A DNA stretch of 64,000 nt, taken from NCBI RefSeq assembly GCF_000821305.1, contig NZ_CCXK01000017.1, forward strand, positions 126,159 to 190,158, given 5' to 3'. Of the stretch, positions 43,358 through 52,419 are shown piece after piece; the stretch's first letter is position 1, and every line of letters begins with the position of its first letter. The notes under the pieces were generated by a model, which saw only the letters and a list, made by a program, of their open reading frames with translations, searched no databases and was not told the origin of the DNA. The position numbers and the translations under genes are program-made. This DNA comes from Clostridium culturomicium (lineage in GTDB: Bacteria; Bacillota; Clostridia; Clostridiales; Clostridiaceae).

Positions 43358-43837
43358 ATGGAGGATTTTAGTGAACTTTATGAGCTATATTTTAAAGATG
43401 TATATCGATATATACTGGCTATTTCAAAAGATAGTGCTATAGCTGAGGAAATTACTCAAGATGCATTTTTAAAGGCTTTAAAGCAGATAAGAAAATTTAA
43501 AGGCAGGTGTAGTATTAGGGTTTGGATTTGTCAGATTGCAAAAAATTCATATTATACATACGTAAAAAAAAGAAAAAACTTAAGTAGTCTTGAGGAAGTT
43601 GAAATCAGCACTGAAGTGAGTTTAGATGAAGAAATTATAAGACAGGAGAATTTATTAGAAATAAATAGAGAGTTTAATAATTTAAGTGAGCCCTATAAGG
43701 ATGTGTTTTATCTTAGAATATATATGAATTTATCCTTTGATGAAATAGGAGAAGCTTATGAAAAGAGTGAGAGCTGGGCAAGGGTAACCTATCATAGAGC
43801 AAAATTAAAAATAAGAAGTAAGGTTGTGGAGGGATAA
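43358..43837 (+). CDS. ECF RNA polymerase sigma factor
   Basis: I choose ATG 43358 because GAAGGGGG ends six bases before it. The 159-residue protein has region 2 (LYELYFKDVYRYILAISKD, ITQDAFLKALKQI) and region 4 (LSEPYKDVFYLRIYMNLSFD, then SWARVTYHRAKLKIR). It lacks regions 1 and 3, as in ECF factors. The gene for a zinc-finger anti-sigma starts three bases after its stop. The signal is unknown, probably envelope stress. Confidence 0.93.
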   Translation: MEDFSELYELYFKDVYRYILAISKDSAIAEEITQDAFLKALKQIRKFKGRCSIRVWICQIAKNSYYTYVKKRKNLSSLEEVEISTEVSLDEEIIRQENLLEINREFNNLSEPYKDVFYLRIYMNLSFDEIGEAYEKSESWARVTYHRAKLKIRSKVVEG

Positions 43838-43840
43838 GAG

Positions 43841-44518
43841 ATGAATAAATCAAATTGTGAAATCATAAGAGATATATTACCTTTATACGTAGATAGTGCC
43901 TGCAGTGCTGAAAGCAGGGGTTTTATAGAAGATCATATAAAAGAATGTGAGGAGTGTAAAAAACTGCTTAAATTAATGCAGGAAGAGGAGTATATACCTA
44001 AAACAGAGTCAGTAAGTGAAGATAAAGGTGTAGAAATCCTTAAAAAAGTAAATAAGAAGATAGTGAAAAAACAGATAATAATTGCAGCAATAACAGCTAT
44101 TATATTTGGTGGTATATGGGCATATTTCTTTATTTTTGAGACTAATAATCCTTACAAAAACAATTTTGGTGCAGAAATAAGTAATGTAGAGGATATTATG
44201 TACTATTTTAAATATGCTTTCTTCCCATATATAGTATTATTTATTGTGGTAATAGCTAATTTCTTTAAATTTATGTCACTTAGAAAATCTGGTAAAAATT
44301 CAACTCCAAAGGCCTTTAGTGGAGTAGATTTAGTAATAGATGTTCTTTGCGGAGTAGCTATGGGAGCAGGTCTAGTGTTCCAAGGAGTCCTTGCTGATAA
44401 TAATGCTACTGGATCTGCAGGCTGGTGCAGTGTACTATTAATAATTTCACTAATAAGCTTTATAATCTTTATTATTAATTTTGGGATGTTTGTAAAGAGA
44501 AATTCAGCTGAAAAGTAA
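43841..44518 (+). CDS. Anti-sigma factor with zf-HC2 domain, membrane-anchored
   Basis: The N-terminal domain has CEIIRDILPLYVDSACS and HIKECEECKKLL, the H-x3-C-x2-C zinc motif of ZAS anti-sigma proteins. Three membrane segments follow (about residues 85-105, 125-145 and 170-220). Of 225 residues in total, little lies outside the membrane. It should hold the ECF sigma factor at the membrane until a signal releases it. Confidence 0.88.
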   Translation: MNKSNCEIIRDILPLYVDSACSAESRGFIEDHIKECEECKKLLKLMQEEEYIPKTESVSEDKGVEILKKVNKKIVKKQIIIAAITAIIFGGIWAYFFIFETNNPYKNNFGAEISNVEDIMYYFKYAFFPYIVLFIVVIANFFKFMSLRKSGKNSTPKAFSGVDLVIDVLCGVAMGAGLVFQGVLADNNATGSAGWCSVLLIISLISFIIFIINFGMFVKRNSAEK

Positions 44519-44569
44519 ATTGTAACAGTATTTTAGACAATGAAGAAGGATGTCATAGGAAAGAGTTTG

Positions 44570-44606
44570 ACATTGTTCACCCGTAGAATCTACGGGTGAA
44601 CAATGT
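44570..44606. repeat. Dispersed palindrome copy 6, 18-bp perfect arms
   Basis: ACATTGTTCACCCGTAGA and TCTACGGGTGAACAATGT pair over 18 bp around a single A. The inner core is shared with the other copies; the outer arms are specific to this copy. It lies at the converging ends of the anti-sigma gene and a DUF5131 fragment, so it can act as terminator. Confidence 0.8.
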
Positions 44607-44866
44607 TTATATTTGCTTTTCTTGCTTGACTACATAAATCCTTAGTATTAAGAGTGTAACTTTTACCATCTTTGATAAAATGAGTTCCACACTGCCTAAA
44701 TTCAAAATTTACATTTTTTGTAATACGTTGCTCTCTAAGGGATAATACCCAATCATAATTTAGGGGTCTTGCATTTTTATAAGATTCACCACCAACTACA
44801 ACTAATTCAATATTATCTAGATATTTTTCAATATTTATAGCTTCAATCAGTGGTTGACAGATTACA
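44590..44866 (-). pseudogene. DUF5131-family (phage Gp37/Gp68-like) C-terminal fragment
   Basis: The minus-strand frame encodes IEKYLDNIELVVVGGES and NARPLNYDWVLSLREQ, then FRQCGTHFIKDGKSYTLN, the C-terminal part of DUF5131 proteins. The N-terminal half is absent. In the same frame upstream of about 44866 only the out-of-frame shadow of an AraC gene is read. The last residues run into palindrome copy 6. Confidence 0.7.
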
Positions 44867-45163
44867 TTTTTTTGATTCTGATGGTGATATACCATGTACA
44901 CTTTTAAAGGCTCTGTTAAATGCAGTTGGTGAATCATATCCGTATTTAAGAGAAATATTTATTACTTTTTTATTATCACTTTGTAAATCAACAGCTGCTA
45001 AGGACATTCTTCTACGTCGTATGTACTCTGACAAAGGAATATCTGCTATATATGTAAATATCCTTTGAAAATGATAAGTTGAGCAGCATGAAATTTTTGA
45101 TACTTCTTCTAAATTAATATTTTCTTCAATATAAAGGAAGAGAAAAATATTATGAAAGAGCAT
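44843..45163 (-). pseudogene. AraC DNA-binding domain fragment
   Basis: The frame contains ISCCSTYHFQRIFTYIADIP and LSEYIRRRRMSLAAVDLQS, then YGYDSPTAFNRAFKSVHGIS, a GyrI-type AraC regulator DNA-binding domain. The N-terminus (MLFHNIFLFLYIEEN) is irregular, and the effector domain is cut off where the DUF5131 fragment begins (about 44866). A deletion seems to have joined two unrelated genes. Confidence 0.75.
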
Positions 45164-45754
45164 ATTATAGAGGTAAATACAGACCTTTGCATTGGCTGTT
45201 GTCTTTGTAAAAAAGATTGTTCAGCAAGGAATATAAGTATAAAAGAAGGAAAAGCAACGATTAAAGGGCTGGAGTGTATAAAGTGTGGTCATTGCGTGGC
45301 AATATGTCCAAAGGCTGCTGTTACAATGACAGGATTTGAAGAAGCACCGCTAGAATATACAAAACAACCAACTTTAGATTCAAAGGAATTGTTAATGGCA
45401 CTTAAAGCGAGAAAGTATATACGTAACTTTAAGAATAAGGAAGTTATTCAGCAAATTATAGAGGCAGGTAGAGTTACTACAAGTGCTAAAAATGCACAGG
45501 ATGTATCATACATTGTTTTAGGGAAAAATAAAGGACGGTATGAAAGAGTTGCAGTGGAATTTTTAAAGAAAATAAAACCACTTGTAAGTCTTGTTATGAA
45601 GAGTGCAAAGGAGGTTACCATTGATGATAACTTCTTTTTTAAGAGAGCACCAGTTGCAATATTGGTGGTAACAAAGGATAAAATAAGTGGATCTCTTGCA
45701 GCAGCAAATATGGCGTTACTAGCAGAGGCTAATGGAGTTTTTTATGTTGACTGA
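45152..45754 (+). pseudogene. Ferredoxin-nitroreductase, C-terminally truncated
   Basis: Two 4Fe-4S motifs (CIGCCLCKKDC, CIKCGHCVAICP) are followed by a nitroreductase domain (ALKARKYIRNFKNKEV, AGRVTTSAKNAQD, FFFKRAPVAILVV). The frame ends at LLAEANGVFYVD, where members usually continue about 60-70 residues with the FMN-binding C-terminal strand. It is therefore 200 residues instead of ~270. It overlaps the AraC fragment head-on by 12 bp, suggesting local rearrangement on both sides. A partial function cannot be excluded. Confidence 0.75.
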
Positions 45755-45795
45755 TACCCAAGGGATTACCTTAACATATAAAGAGAGGTGATAAC

Positions 45796-46713
45796 ATGTT
45801 AATAAATGAAGTTTGTAATTTAACGGGATTAACAAAAAAGGCTATTTCATATTATGAAGCACAAGGATTAATAGATATAGAAAAAAGCATTAATGGATAC
45901 AGGGAATATTCAATGGAAGCTGTGGCTCTATTAAACCAAATTTCTTTATATAGGAAATTGGATATTGGAATTAAGGATATCAAAATACTGCTTAGAACTG
46001 AAGATAAAGCAAAAATACTTAAGAATATCATTGAAGAAAAACAGAAAAAAGAAATGCAGATAAAGATGCAAAAAATATATCTTGATAAAATCATAAATAA
46101 TAATTTCAATGATGAGTATATTAAAGAACTCACTGAAGAGATTATAGAGACAGAGAAAAATAGCGGAGAATTTATAAAAAGAGAATTGGTTAGAGCTTTT
46201 CCAAGTGGACTTGGAAAATATTTAGCTCATCATTTTGGGCCATATTTAAATGAACCTATGGATACCCTTGAGAAATATAAAGCTTGGTTAAATATTGTGG
46301 AATTTTTGGATAGTGTTCCAGAAATAAAAATCCCTAAGTTTTTTGAAGCTGCCTATGAGAATACAACGGATGAAATGCAAAAACAAATAGCTGAAGGGGT
46401 AAAGGAAGAAATAAATAATATGTTAAAGGCTGAAGGTGAAGAGTTAGAAGCCTATAAGAAAAAAATCCTTGAAAGTATTGAGAAGCAAAATGATAAATCC
46501 TTATTAAAGCTGATGAACCCATTTAATAAGTTTAAAAAGGAGTTAAATGCGTTTTTCACCAGCAGTGGCTATTACGATATTTTTATTCCAAGCATGAAGA
46601 TATTAAGCAGTGAATATGCAGAGTATCACAACAACCTTATGGCATTGAATGAATTGATGTGCAAGGAACTTGGGATTAAGTATGATGAAAATATGAGGAT
46701 AGTAAAAATTTAA
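45796..46713 (+). CDS. MerR-family regulator with long C-terminal domain
   Basis: The first ~70 residues are a MerR winged helix (EVCNLTGLTKKAISYYEAQG, DIGIKDIKILL), followed by a coiled coil. About 200 residues of helical effector domain (FPSGLGKYLAHHFGPYLNEP) complete the 305-residue protein. AGAGAGGTGATAAC precedes the ATG. The effector is unknown. It resembles multidrug-type MerR regulators of clostridia. Confidence 0.88.
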   Translation: MLINEVCNLTGLTKKAISYYEAQGLIDIEKSINGYREYSMEAVALLNQISLYRKLDIGIKDIKILLRTEDKAKILKNIIEEKQKKEMQIKMQKIYLDKIINNNFNDEYIKELTEEIIETEKNSGEFIKRELVRAFPSGLGKYLAHHFGPYLNEPMDTLEKYKAWLNIVEFLDSVPEIKIPKFFEAAYENTTDEMQKQIAEGVKEEINNMLKAEGEELEAYKKKILESIEKQNDKSLLKLMNPFNKFKKELNAFFTSSGYYDIFIPSMKILSSEYAEYHNNLMALNELMCKELGIKYDENMRIVKI

Positions 46714-46842
46714 AGATGCAGAGGGAGTAAATGTACGTGGTGAAGAAAGAATAAATTATTAGTGGAAGCTTGCGTAGTTGACGAATCAATAAATTATATG
46801 TTTAAATATTATTTATTTCATTAATTTGGAGGGACATGTAAT

Positions 46843-47727
46843 ATGGAGTTATTAAAGTTTTTAGGAGCACCACTTATAGGTGCATTAATTGGATACTGCA
46901 CAAATTATATAGCAGTTAAAATGTTATTTCGCCCATTAAAGCCAGTGAAATTTGGAAAGGCAACAATGCCATTTACACCAGGAATTATTCCTAAGAGAAA
47001 GCCAGCGTTAGCAAAGGCTATTGGAAACATGGTTGGAAATTCTTTAATTGGGGAAGAGGAGATAAAAGGAATACTGACATCTGACAATATGAAGGAAGCA
47101 GTGGTATCAAGTATTTCTGGTGCCATTGAAAACACTATAAAGGAGAAATCTATAAAGGATATGGTGTCCTTTGTTGTGGATGAGCATGGTTACACTGATA
47201 AAAAAGCAGCAGCCGTTGATTATATTTCAAATAAAATCATAGAAGGTGTTAAGGATATTGATATTGCAGGAATAATAGTGCAAGAGGGGACAACTGCAAT
47301 AAAAGGTATGGGCGGTATGTTAGCAATGTTTGTAAATGAAGCCATGATTGCTTCCATTGCAGAGCCCATAGGAGCTAAGGTGGATGAGTACATATTAATC
47401 AATGGAAAAGATTTAATTCAGTCAAAGGTTCAAGGGGAAGTAACAAACCTGGAAGAAAAACCTTTAAGTGAACTAGTTTCCTTAGAAGATACCAATGGAA
47501 TTTCAACTGTTATCAGAGAAATTTATGAGAAGATGTTAGATGAAGAAATTGGAAATATTGTTAATGCTTTTGATATCTGTGCTGTGGTAGAAAAGAAAAT
47601 AAATGATATGGATATTATGGATTTAGAGCAGTTAATAATGTCAGTTATGAAAAGTGAGTTAAGTGCCATTGTTAATTTAGGTGCTTTAATTGGATTTGTA
47701 CTAGGATTACTTAACTTATTTATATAA
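46843..47727 (+). CDS. DUF445 family membrane protein (YheB-like)
   Basis: The 294-residue protein has an N-terminal membrane segment with IGALIGYCTNYIAVKMLFRP, then PFTPGIIPKRKPALAKAIG, the hallmark of DUF445. A long helical middle region and a C-terminal membrane segment (LGALIGFVLGLLNLFI) follow. Bacillus YheB is of this type; the biochemical role is unknown. TTGGAGGGACATGTAAT precedes the ATG. Single gene. Confidence 0.92.
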   Translation: MELLKFLGAPLIGALIGYCTNYIAVKMLFRPLKPVKFGKATMPFTPGIIPKRKPALAKAIGNMVGNSLIGEEEIKGILTSDNMKEAVVSSISGAIENTIKEKSIKDMVSFVVDEHGYTDKKAAAVDYISNKIIEGVKDIDIAGIIVQEGTTAIKGMGGMLAMFVNEAMIASIAEPIGAKVDEYILINGKDLIQSKVQGEVTNLEEKPLSELVSLEDTNGISTVIREIYEKMLDEEIGNIVNAFDICAVVEKKINDMDIMDLEQLIMSVMKSELSAIVNLGALIGFVLGLLNLFI

Positions 47728-47835
47728 AAATAGTTATAGGCTTAAAGAGGTATTTATTTAAGATGAATTCTTTTCAAGGTATTTGAGAGAAGATGACCTT
47801 AGAATAAATATCTCTTTGTTTTTAATATAAAAGTA

Positions 47836-48029
47836 ATTTTCTTTATGAAGAAGTTACTAAATATCATAGAACATTAACTACTTACATAAATAAATTATTG
47901 AGTACAGGTTTTGAAATTTTGAGTGTAGTTGAGCCAATGCCTCCTGAAGATATGCTTGAAAAAATTGAAGGTATGAAGGATGAATTACGAAGACCAATGA
48001 TGCTTTTGATTTCTGCCAGAAAAAAATAA
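47836..48029 (+). pseudogene. C-terminal fragment of a SAM-dependent methyltransferase
   Basis: A frame without start reads LYEEVTKYHRTLTTYINKLL and GFEILSVVEPMPPEDML, then RRPMMLLISARKK to TAA 48027-48029. YHRT...GF.....EP.P......RRP is the typical end of class I methyltransferases of the UbiE type. The SAM-binding N-terminal part is missing. Confidence 0.65.
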
Positions 48030-48164
48030 TAATATAGATATTAGAGGAACTCATGTATAAGAAGATATGTGAGTTCTTTTTTATTTATATTGATGAAAGG
48101 ATATGTTAAGTTTTAGTGATGTTTTGCCTTTAAACCTAATACTAATAAGTAAAGAAGTTTAAGG

Positions 48165-49100
48165 ATGGGGATATTTGTGGATTGGTTAATTCCTTCAAAG
48201 AATCAAGAGGTGGAACAGTTAGCCTTTGATTTAGATGCTAAGTTTAGTATTGATGTAAATCAAATAATGCATAACAAAAGAAAGAGTGAGAATAAATTAA
48301 GTTATACCAGGTATTTTTGGTCAACAATTGAGGATATAGCGAAAGATATATTTTCAGATGGAAAGCATGAATTCTGCTGGGCAGAGGATATGTGGAATGT
48401 TTTAATGTTTAATGATGTTGTAAAATATGAAAACCTCTTTAAACCCTCCTATGGGAAAAGAGAAAGAGGAGATATAATTCTATGGCTGATTGCAATGTAT
48501 AATTTGTATTATGAATTCAAGGTGGCATCAGGCTTATGTAAGTTAATTAATTATGATTATTTTGATGGAGTATACTTTATTGAGGATTCCATGAAAGCTA
48601 TTGGGGAATATTTAAGTGAAAGCATTATGAAAGAGGTAAACAATAAAATTGCTAAGGGAAGAATATTAAAATATGAAGTGTTCGATATGGAAAATCAATG
48701 CTTTAATTTTGAACCAGGAGCTATTGCATATAACCTTTGTATTAAGGAAGTTTCAGAAAGGCGAAAGATTATAACTGATGCTTTAAATAAATATTGTAAT
48801 GGTCCAATGGAAATTTTAAGATTTATGGAAGGTGTCCATTGGTGTGAGAATTATTTTAATTATAAGGAAAGAGAAGAAGAAATCCTAAGCCGGTATGAGG
48901 ATATTAAAGCTCATATTAAAAGGGGATTATCTGTAACTTACAGGAGAGGAGATAATCAGTTTGAGTATGTTGAAGAAGAAGACACCATTGATGATATGGA
49001 AGGAGAACTTAAAGCCTTAAGGTGTGAGATGAATGAATCCATTTTGGAGGGAAATGAGATTAACAGGCTCATGTGGCTGGATAATGACATGAAGTTTTAA
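48165..49100 (+). CDS. Hypothetical protein, 311 residues
   Basis: I do not recognise this protein. It is soluble and rich in Tyr, Trp and charged residues, for example FCWAEDMWNVLMFNDVVKYE and EGVHWCENYFNYKEREEEIL, with a helical acidic C-terminus. No membrane segment, signal peptide or nucleotide-binding motif is visible. AAGGATGGGGATATT gives only a weak ribosome binding site for ATG 48165. Neighbours (methyltransferase debris, GH3) give no hint. Confidence 0.75.
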   Translation: MGIFVDWLIPSKNQEVEQLAFDLDAKFSIDVNQIMHNKRKSENKLSYTRYFWSTIEDIAKDIFSDGKHEFCWAEDMWNVLMFNDVVKYENLFKPSYGKRERGDIILWLIAMYNLYYEFKVASGLCKLINYDYFDGVYFIEDSMKAIGEYLSESIMKEVNNKIAKGRILKYEVFDMENQCFNFEPGAIAYNLCIKEVSERRKIITDALNKYCNGPMEILRFMEGVHWCENYFNYKEREEEILSRYEDIKAHIKRGLSVTYRRGDNQFEYVEEEDTIDDMEGELKALRCEMNESILEGNEINRLMWLDNDMKF

Positions 49101-49387
49101 GTCAAAGTTGTTGATACTTAAACTTAGGGGATAACCAAGTTTTTGGTCAGGGAAATCAAAGTAATAATTCATATTTTCCATGAGGTCATTTGAATATGAC
49201 AGCAAGTGTATTGAGAAGAACTAGTAATAGTTCATATTTTCATGAAGACCTTCGTTTATATGAAATATATTTTCCTAGATTGAAATTTCTTATTACTATA
49301 ATTATAATGATATTGTAATAAATTTGAATTAATGTAAAATATATTACAGATATACTGAAATGATATGAGGTCTGGAGAGTGATAAAA

Positions 49388-50650
49388 ATGAAAAAGATTG
49401 TTATTATAGTATTAACTCTTGTTACAATGTTAGTATTTACTTCCTGTGGTATTTCTGCAAAATCTAATTCAGATACTAATAATGAGGAGACTTTCAAAAG
49501 TTCAGAAGAAGAAAAGTCAGATGACACAAAGGAAGATAAAGATACAGAGAACAAAGAAGCTGGATCACCAGTGTCTAAGGCAGAACAATTGCTTGAAAAT
49601 ATGACGTTGGAGGAGAAAGTCGGGCAACTTTTCATTGTACGCCCAGATGCTTTAAATCCTAATTTAACTGAAGAGCAGATTGGAGATATAAATAGTGGTG
49701 GAGCAATCAGCCTTGATGATCAAATGAAAGAAATGATGAATAGATATCATGTGGGGGGAGTTGCTATTTTCAGCAAAAATGTTGTGGAACCAACTCAGTT
49801 AACAACCTTTATTGAGGATATGCAGCAAGAAAGTAAAGTTCCACTATTTGTTGGAGTTGATGAGGAAGGCGGAATTGTTTCAAGAATTGCAAGCTCTCCA
49901 GGGTTTGATGTTCCACAAATTGGAACTATGGAGCAAATTGGTCTTACAGGTGACAGTGAAAATGCAAAAAATGTTGGACTTACCTTAGGAGCTTATTTAA
50001 CTCAATATGGATTTAATCTAAACTTTGCTCCCGTTGCTGATGTTAATACAAATCCAGCGAACATTGTTATTGGGAATCGTTCCTTTGGAAGTGATCCAAA
50101 CCTTGTGGCAGAGATGGTGATTGCAGAAATTCAGGGGCTTCATGAAGGGGGGATAATGAATAGTGTGAAGCATTTTCCAGGTCATGGAGATACAAAGGGT
50201 GACACTCATTATGGATATGTATCTGTTGAAAAGACATGGGAGGAACTTAAAGGCTGTGAATTAATTCCTTTTTCAGCAGCAGTTTCTGCAAATACTGATA
50301 TGATAATGATAGCTCATATTACAACACCAAATATAACGTCTGATGGACTTCCAGCCTCTCTTTCTAAGGAAATCATTGAAGAAAGACTTAGAAAGGAGTT
50401 AAATTATGATGGCATTGTAATCACAGATTCAATGTCCATGGGTGCCATTACAGAGGAATTTACTTCCAGTGAAAGTGCTGTTAAAGCAGTTTTGGCAGGG
50501 GTTGATATAATATTAATGCCAGAAAATTTTGTTGAAGCTTATAATGGCATTTATGAGGCAGTGAATAGCGGAGTTATAAGTCAGCAGCGAATTGACGAAA
50601 GTGTATTGCGTATTTTATCCTTAAAGGAGCAATATGGATTATTAAAGTAA
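49388..50650 (+). CDS. GH3 beta-N-acetylhexosaminidase-like lipoprotein (NagZ type)
   Basis: I choose ATG 49388, eight bases after TGGAGAG. A lipoprotein signal (IVIIVLTLVTMLVFTSCG, Cys at about residue 19) is followed by a Ser/Glu/Lys-rich linker and a GH3 barrel. NagZ-type motifs are KHFPGHGDTKGDTHYG (His/Asp dyad) and the nucleophile Asp in GIVITDSMSMGAI. It should sit on the outer membrane face and release N-acetylglucosamine or other beta-linked sugars, perhaps from peptidoglycan. Length of 420 is normal for Gram-positive NagZ without a second domain. Confidence 0.92.
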   Translation: MKKIVIIVLTLVTMLVFTSCGISAKSNSDTNNEETFKSSEEEKSDDTKEDKDTENKEAGSPVSKAEQLLENMTLEEKVGQLFIVRPDALNPNLTEEQIGDINSGGAISLDDQMKEMMNRYHVGGVAIFSKNVVEPTQLTTFIEDMQQESKVPLFVGVDEEGGIVSRIASSPGFDVPQIGTMEQIGLTGDSENAKNVGLTLGAYLTQYGFNLNFAPVADVNTNPANIVIGNRSFGSDPNLVAEMVIAEIQGLHEGGIMNSVKHFPGHGDTKGDTHYGYVSVEKTWEELKGCELIPFSAAVSANTDMIMIAHITTPNITSDGLPASLSKEIIEERLRKELNYDGIVITDSMSMGAITEEFTSSESAVKAVLAGVDIILMPENFVEAYNGIYEAVNSGVISQQRIDESVLRILSLKEQYGLLK

Positions 50651-50761
50651 TTGTGGTATTTAATTAGAAGAGTTTCAGTGAAGGGAGTGAGGAAAGTAAG
50701 TATACCAATAATTTATTGAGACATTATAAATATAAAGTGGCTAGAAAGGGATAGATAAATT

Positions 50762-52210
50762 ATGATAGTAAATATATTATCGATTATAGTTCAGCTTATA
50801 AATATTATAACAATCTTTTATATGATATTTAAAGAAAAGCGTTCTGCTAACAGCGTTGTTGCTTGGACACTGCTCTTATACATCATGCCTTACATTGGAT
50901 TTATAATCTATTTATTAGTTGGACGAAAGATAAATAACAAGAAGATATACATCCTAAAAGAAGATGAAATAAAGATGTTTAAGAAATATGAAAACCATAT
51001 AAAGAAAAGAGATGAATTAAATCTTCAGGAAAAAAATATAAGGATGATAAGGGCAATTGAGAATATGGGATATTTCCCATATAGAAATAATAATAAAATA
51101 GAAATGTTCTTTGATGGCAAGGATTTTTTTGATCATCTTATTGAAAGTCTTAAAAAAGCTGAAAAAAGAATTAACATTCAGTTTTATATATTTAAAAGCG
51201 ATGAAATTGGTAGGTCGATTCTTAATATATTAAAGGAAAAGGCAGAGGCTGGTGTTGAGGTAAGACTTCTTTATGATTCTGTTGGGAGCAGATCTCTTAA
51301 CAAGGAATTTTTAAAGGATTTGAGAGCTGTTGGTGTTAAAACAGGAGAATTCTTTCCTTCCTGGCTGCGCTTTATAAACATAAACATGAACTTCAGAAAT
51401 CATAGGAAAATCGTTGTTATAGATAATAGAACAGCTTTTGTCGGTGGCTTTAACGTTGGAGATGAATATTTGGGGAAAGACCCTAAGTTTGGATATTGGA
51501 GAGATACTCATATTAAGTTTAAAGGGCCTGCTGTTAAGGATTTAAATCTCAGATTTTTAGCTGATTGGCGAAGTGCCACAAAAGAAGACATTGGTTTTGA
51601 GCATGTATTAGATGGCGTGGATGAATTGAAGGAAGTTAATGAAGAACTAGAAATAAATGATGGTATACAGATTATTGCAAGTGGTCCTAATCCAAATAAT
51701 TTTTTTGAAATTAAATTATCTTATTTAAAGATGATACAAAATGCGAAGGAATATGTTTATATCCAATCACCTTACTTGGTCATTGATAATAGTGTGGCTG
51801 ACAGCCTAAAGATTGCAGCAGTATCAGGGGTGGATGTAAGAGTGATGATTCCAGGTAAGGGAGACCATCCCTTCATTTATTGGGCAAATTCTGTTTATGC
51901 TGGAGAGCTTTTGAACTTTGGGGTTAAGATATACAGATATGATAAAAATGCTTTTCTACATTCTAAAACTGTGGTTATCGATGATGAAATCTGCTCCGTC
52001 GGAACAGCTAATATGGATACAAGAAGCTTTGAGTTAAACTTTGAAGTCAATGCCTTGATATATTCAGAAAAAATTGCAAGAGAGCAGAGAAAACATTTTG
52101 AAGAGGATATGCTTAAATCTGTGGAATTAACAGCGCAGGAGTATAAAAAACGAGGTACTACAGTTAAGATAAAGGAGGCAATATCAAAGTTGTTTTCTGG
52201 GGTTCTTTAA
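50762..52210 (+). CDS. cls: Cardiolipin synthase (phospholipase D family)
   Basis: The 482-residue protein has two N-terminal membrane segments and two HKD motifs, NHRKIVVIDNRTAFVGGFN (about residues 217-235) and LHSKTVVIDDEICSVGTANM (about 399-418). It condenses two phosphatidylglycerol molecules into cardiolipin at the membrane. The ribosome binding site (AAAGGGATAGATAAATT) is moderate. Length matches bacterial Cls. Confidence 0.95.
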   Translation: MIVNILSIIVQLINIITIFYMIFKEKRSANSVVAWTLLLYIMPYIGFIIYLLVGRKINNKKIYILKEDEIKMFKKYENHIKKRDELNLQEKNIRMIRAIENMGYFPYRNNNKIEMFFDGKDFFDHLIESLKKAEKRINIQFYIFKSDEIGRSILNILKEKAEAGVEVRLLYDSVGSRSLNKEFLKDLRAVGVKTGEFFPSWLRFININMNFRNHRKIVVIDNRTAFVGGFNVGDEYLGKDPKFGYWRDTHIKFKGPAVKDLNLRFLADWRSATKEDIGFEHVLDGVDELKEVNEELEINDGIQIIASGPNPNNFFEIKLSYLKMIQNAKEYVYIQSPYLVIDNSVADSLKIAAVSGVDVRVMIPGKGDHPFIYWANSVYAGELLNFGVKIYRYDKNAFLHSKTVVIDDEICSVGTANMDTRSFELNFEVNALIYSEKIAREQRKHFEEDMLKSVELTAQEYKKRGTTVKIKEAISKLFSGVL

Positions 52211-52290
52211 TGGAGTTTGCTGTAGCACTTCAGAGCTAATATAAGAATGGAAGGTTAAGAACTGTACATATGGGATTCAGAAGAGAATTT

Positions 52291-52324
52291 TACCCTTGAT
52301 TTTATATTCAAGGGTATTTTTTTA
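52291..52324 (+). terminator. Terminator of cls
   Basis: TACCCTTGA at 52291-52299 pairs with TCAAGGGTA at 52308-52316, followed by TTTTTTT. Confidence 0.93.
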
Positions 52325-52419
52325 TGTGTAAACATTAGGAAATTCATTGAAAATAGTGTATAATAGAATAATTATGAAATTATTTTAACGACATTTTTTA
52401 GATTACAAAGGAGGAAGTT

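Noticed and set aside
49101..49378. Search for a small gene between the 311-residue protein and GH3
   Set aside because: Only short frames without ribosome binding sites were found; I treat the stretch as intergenic with the GH3 promoter region.
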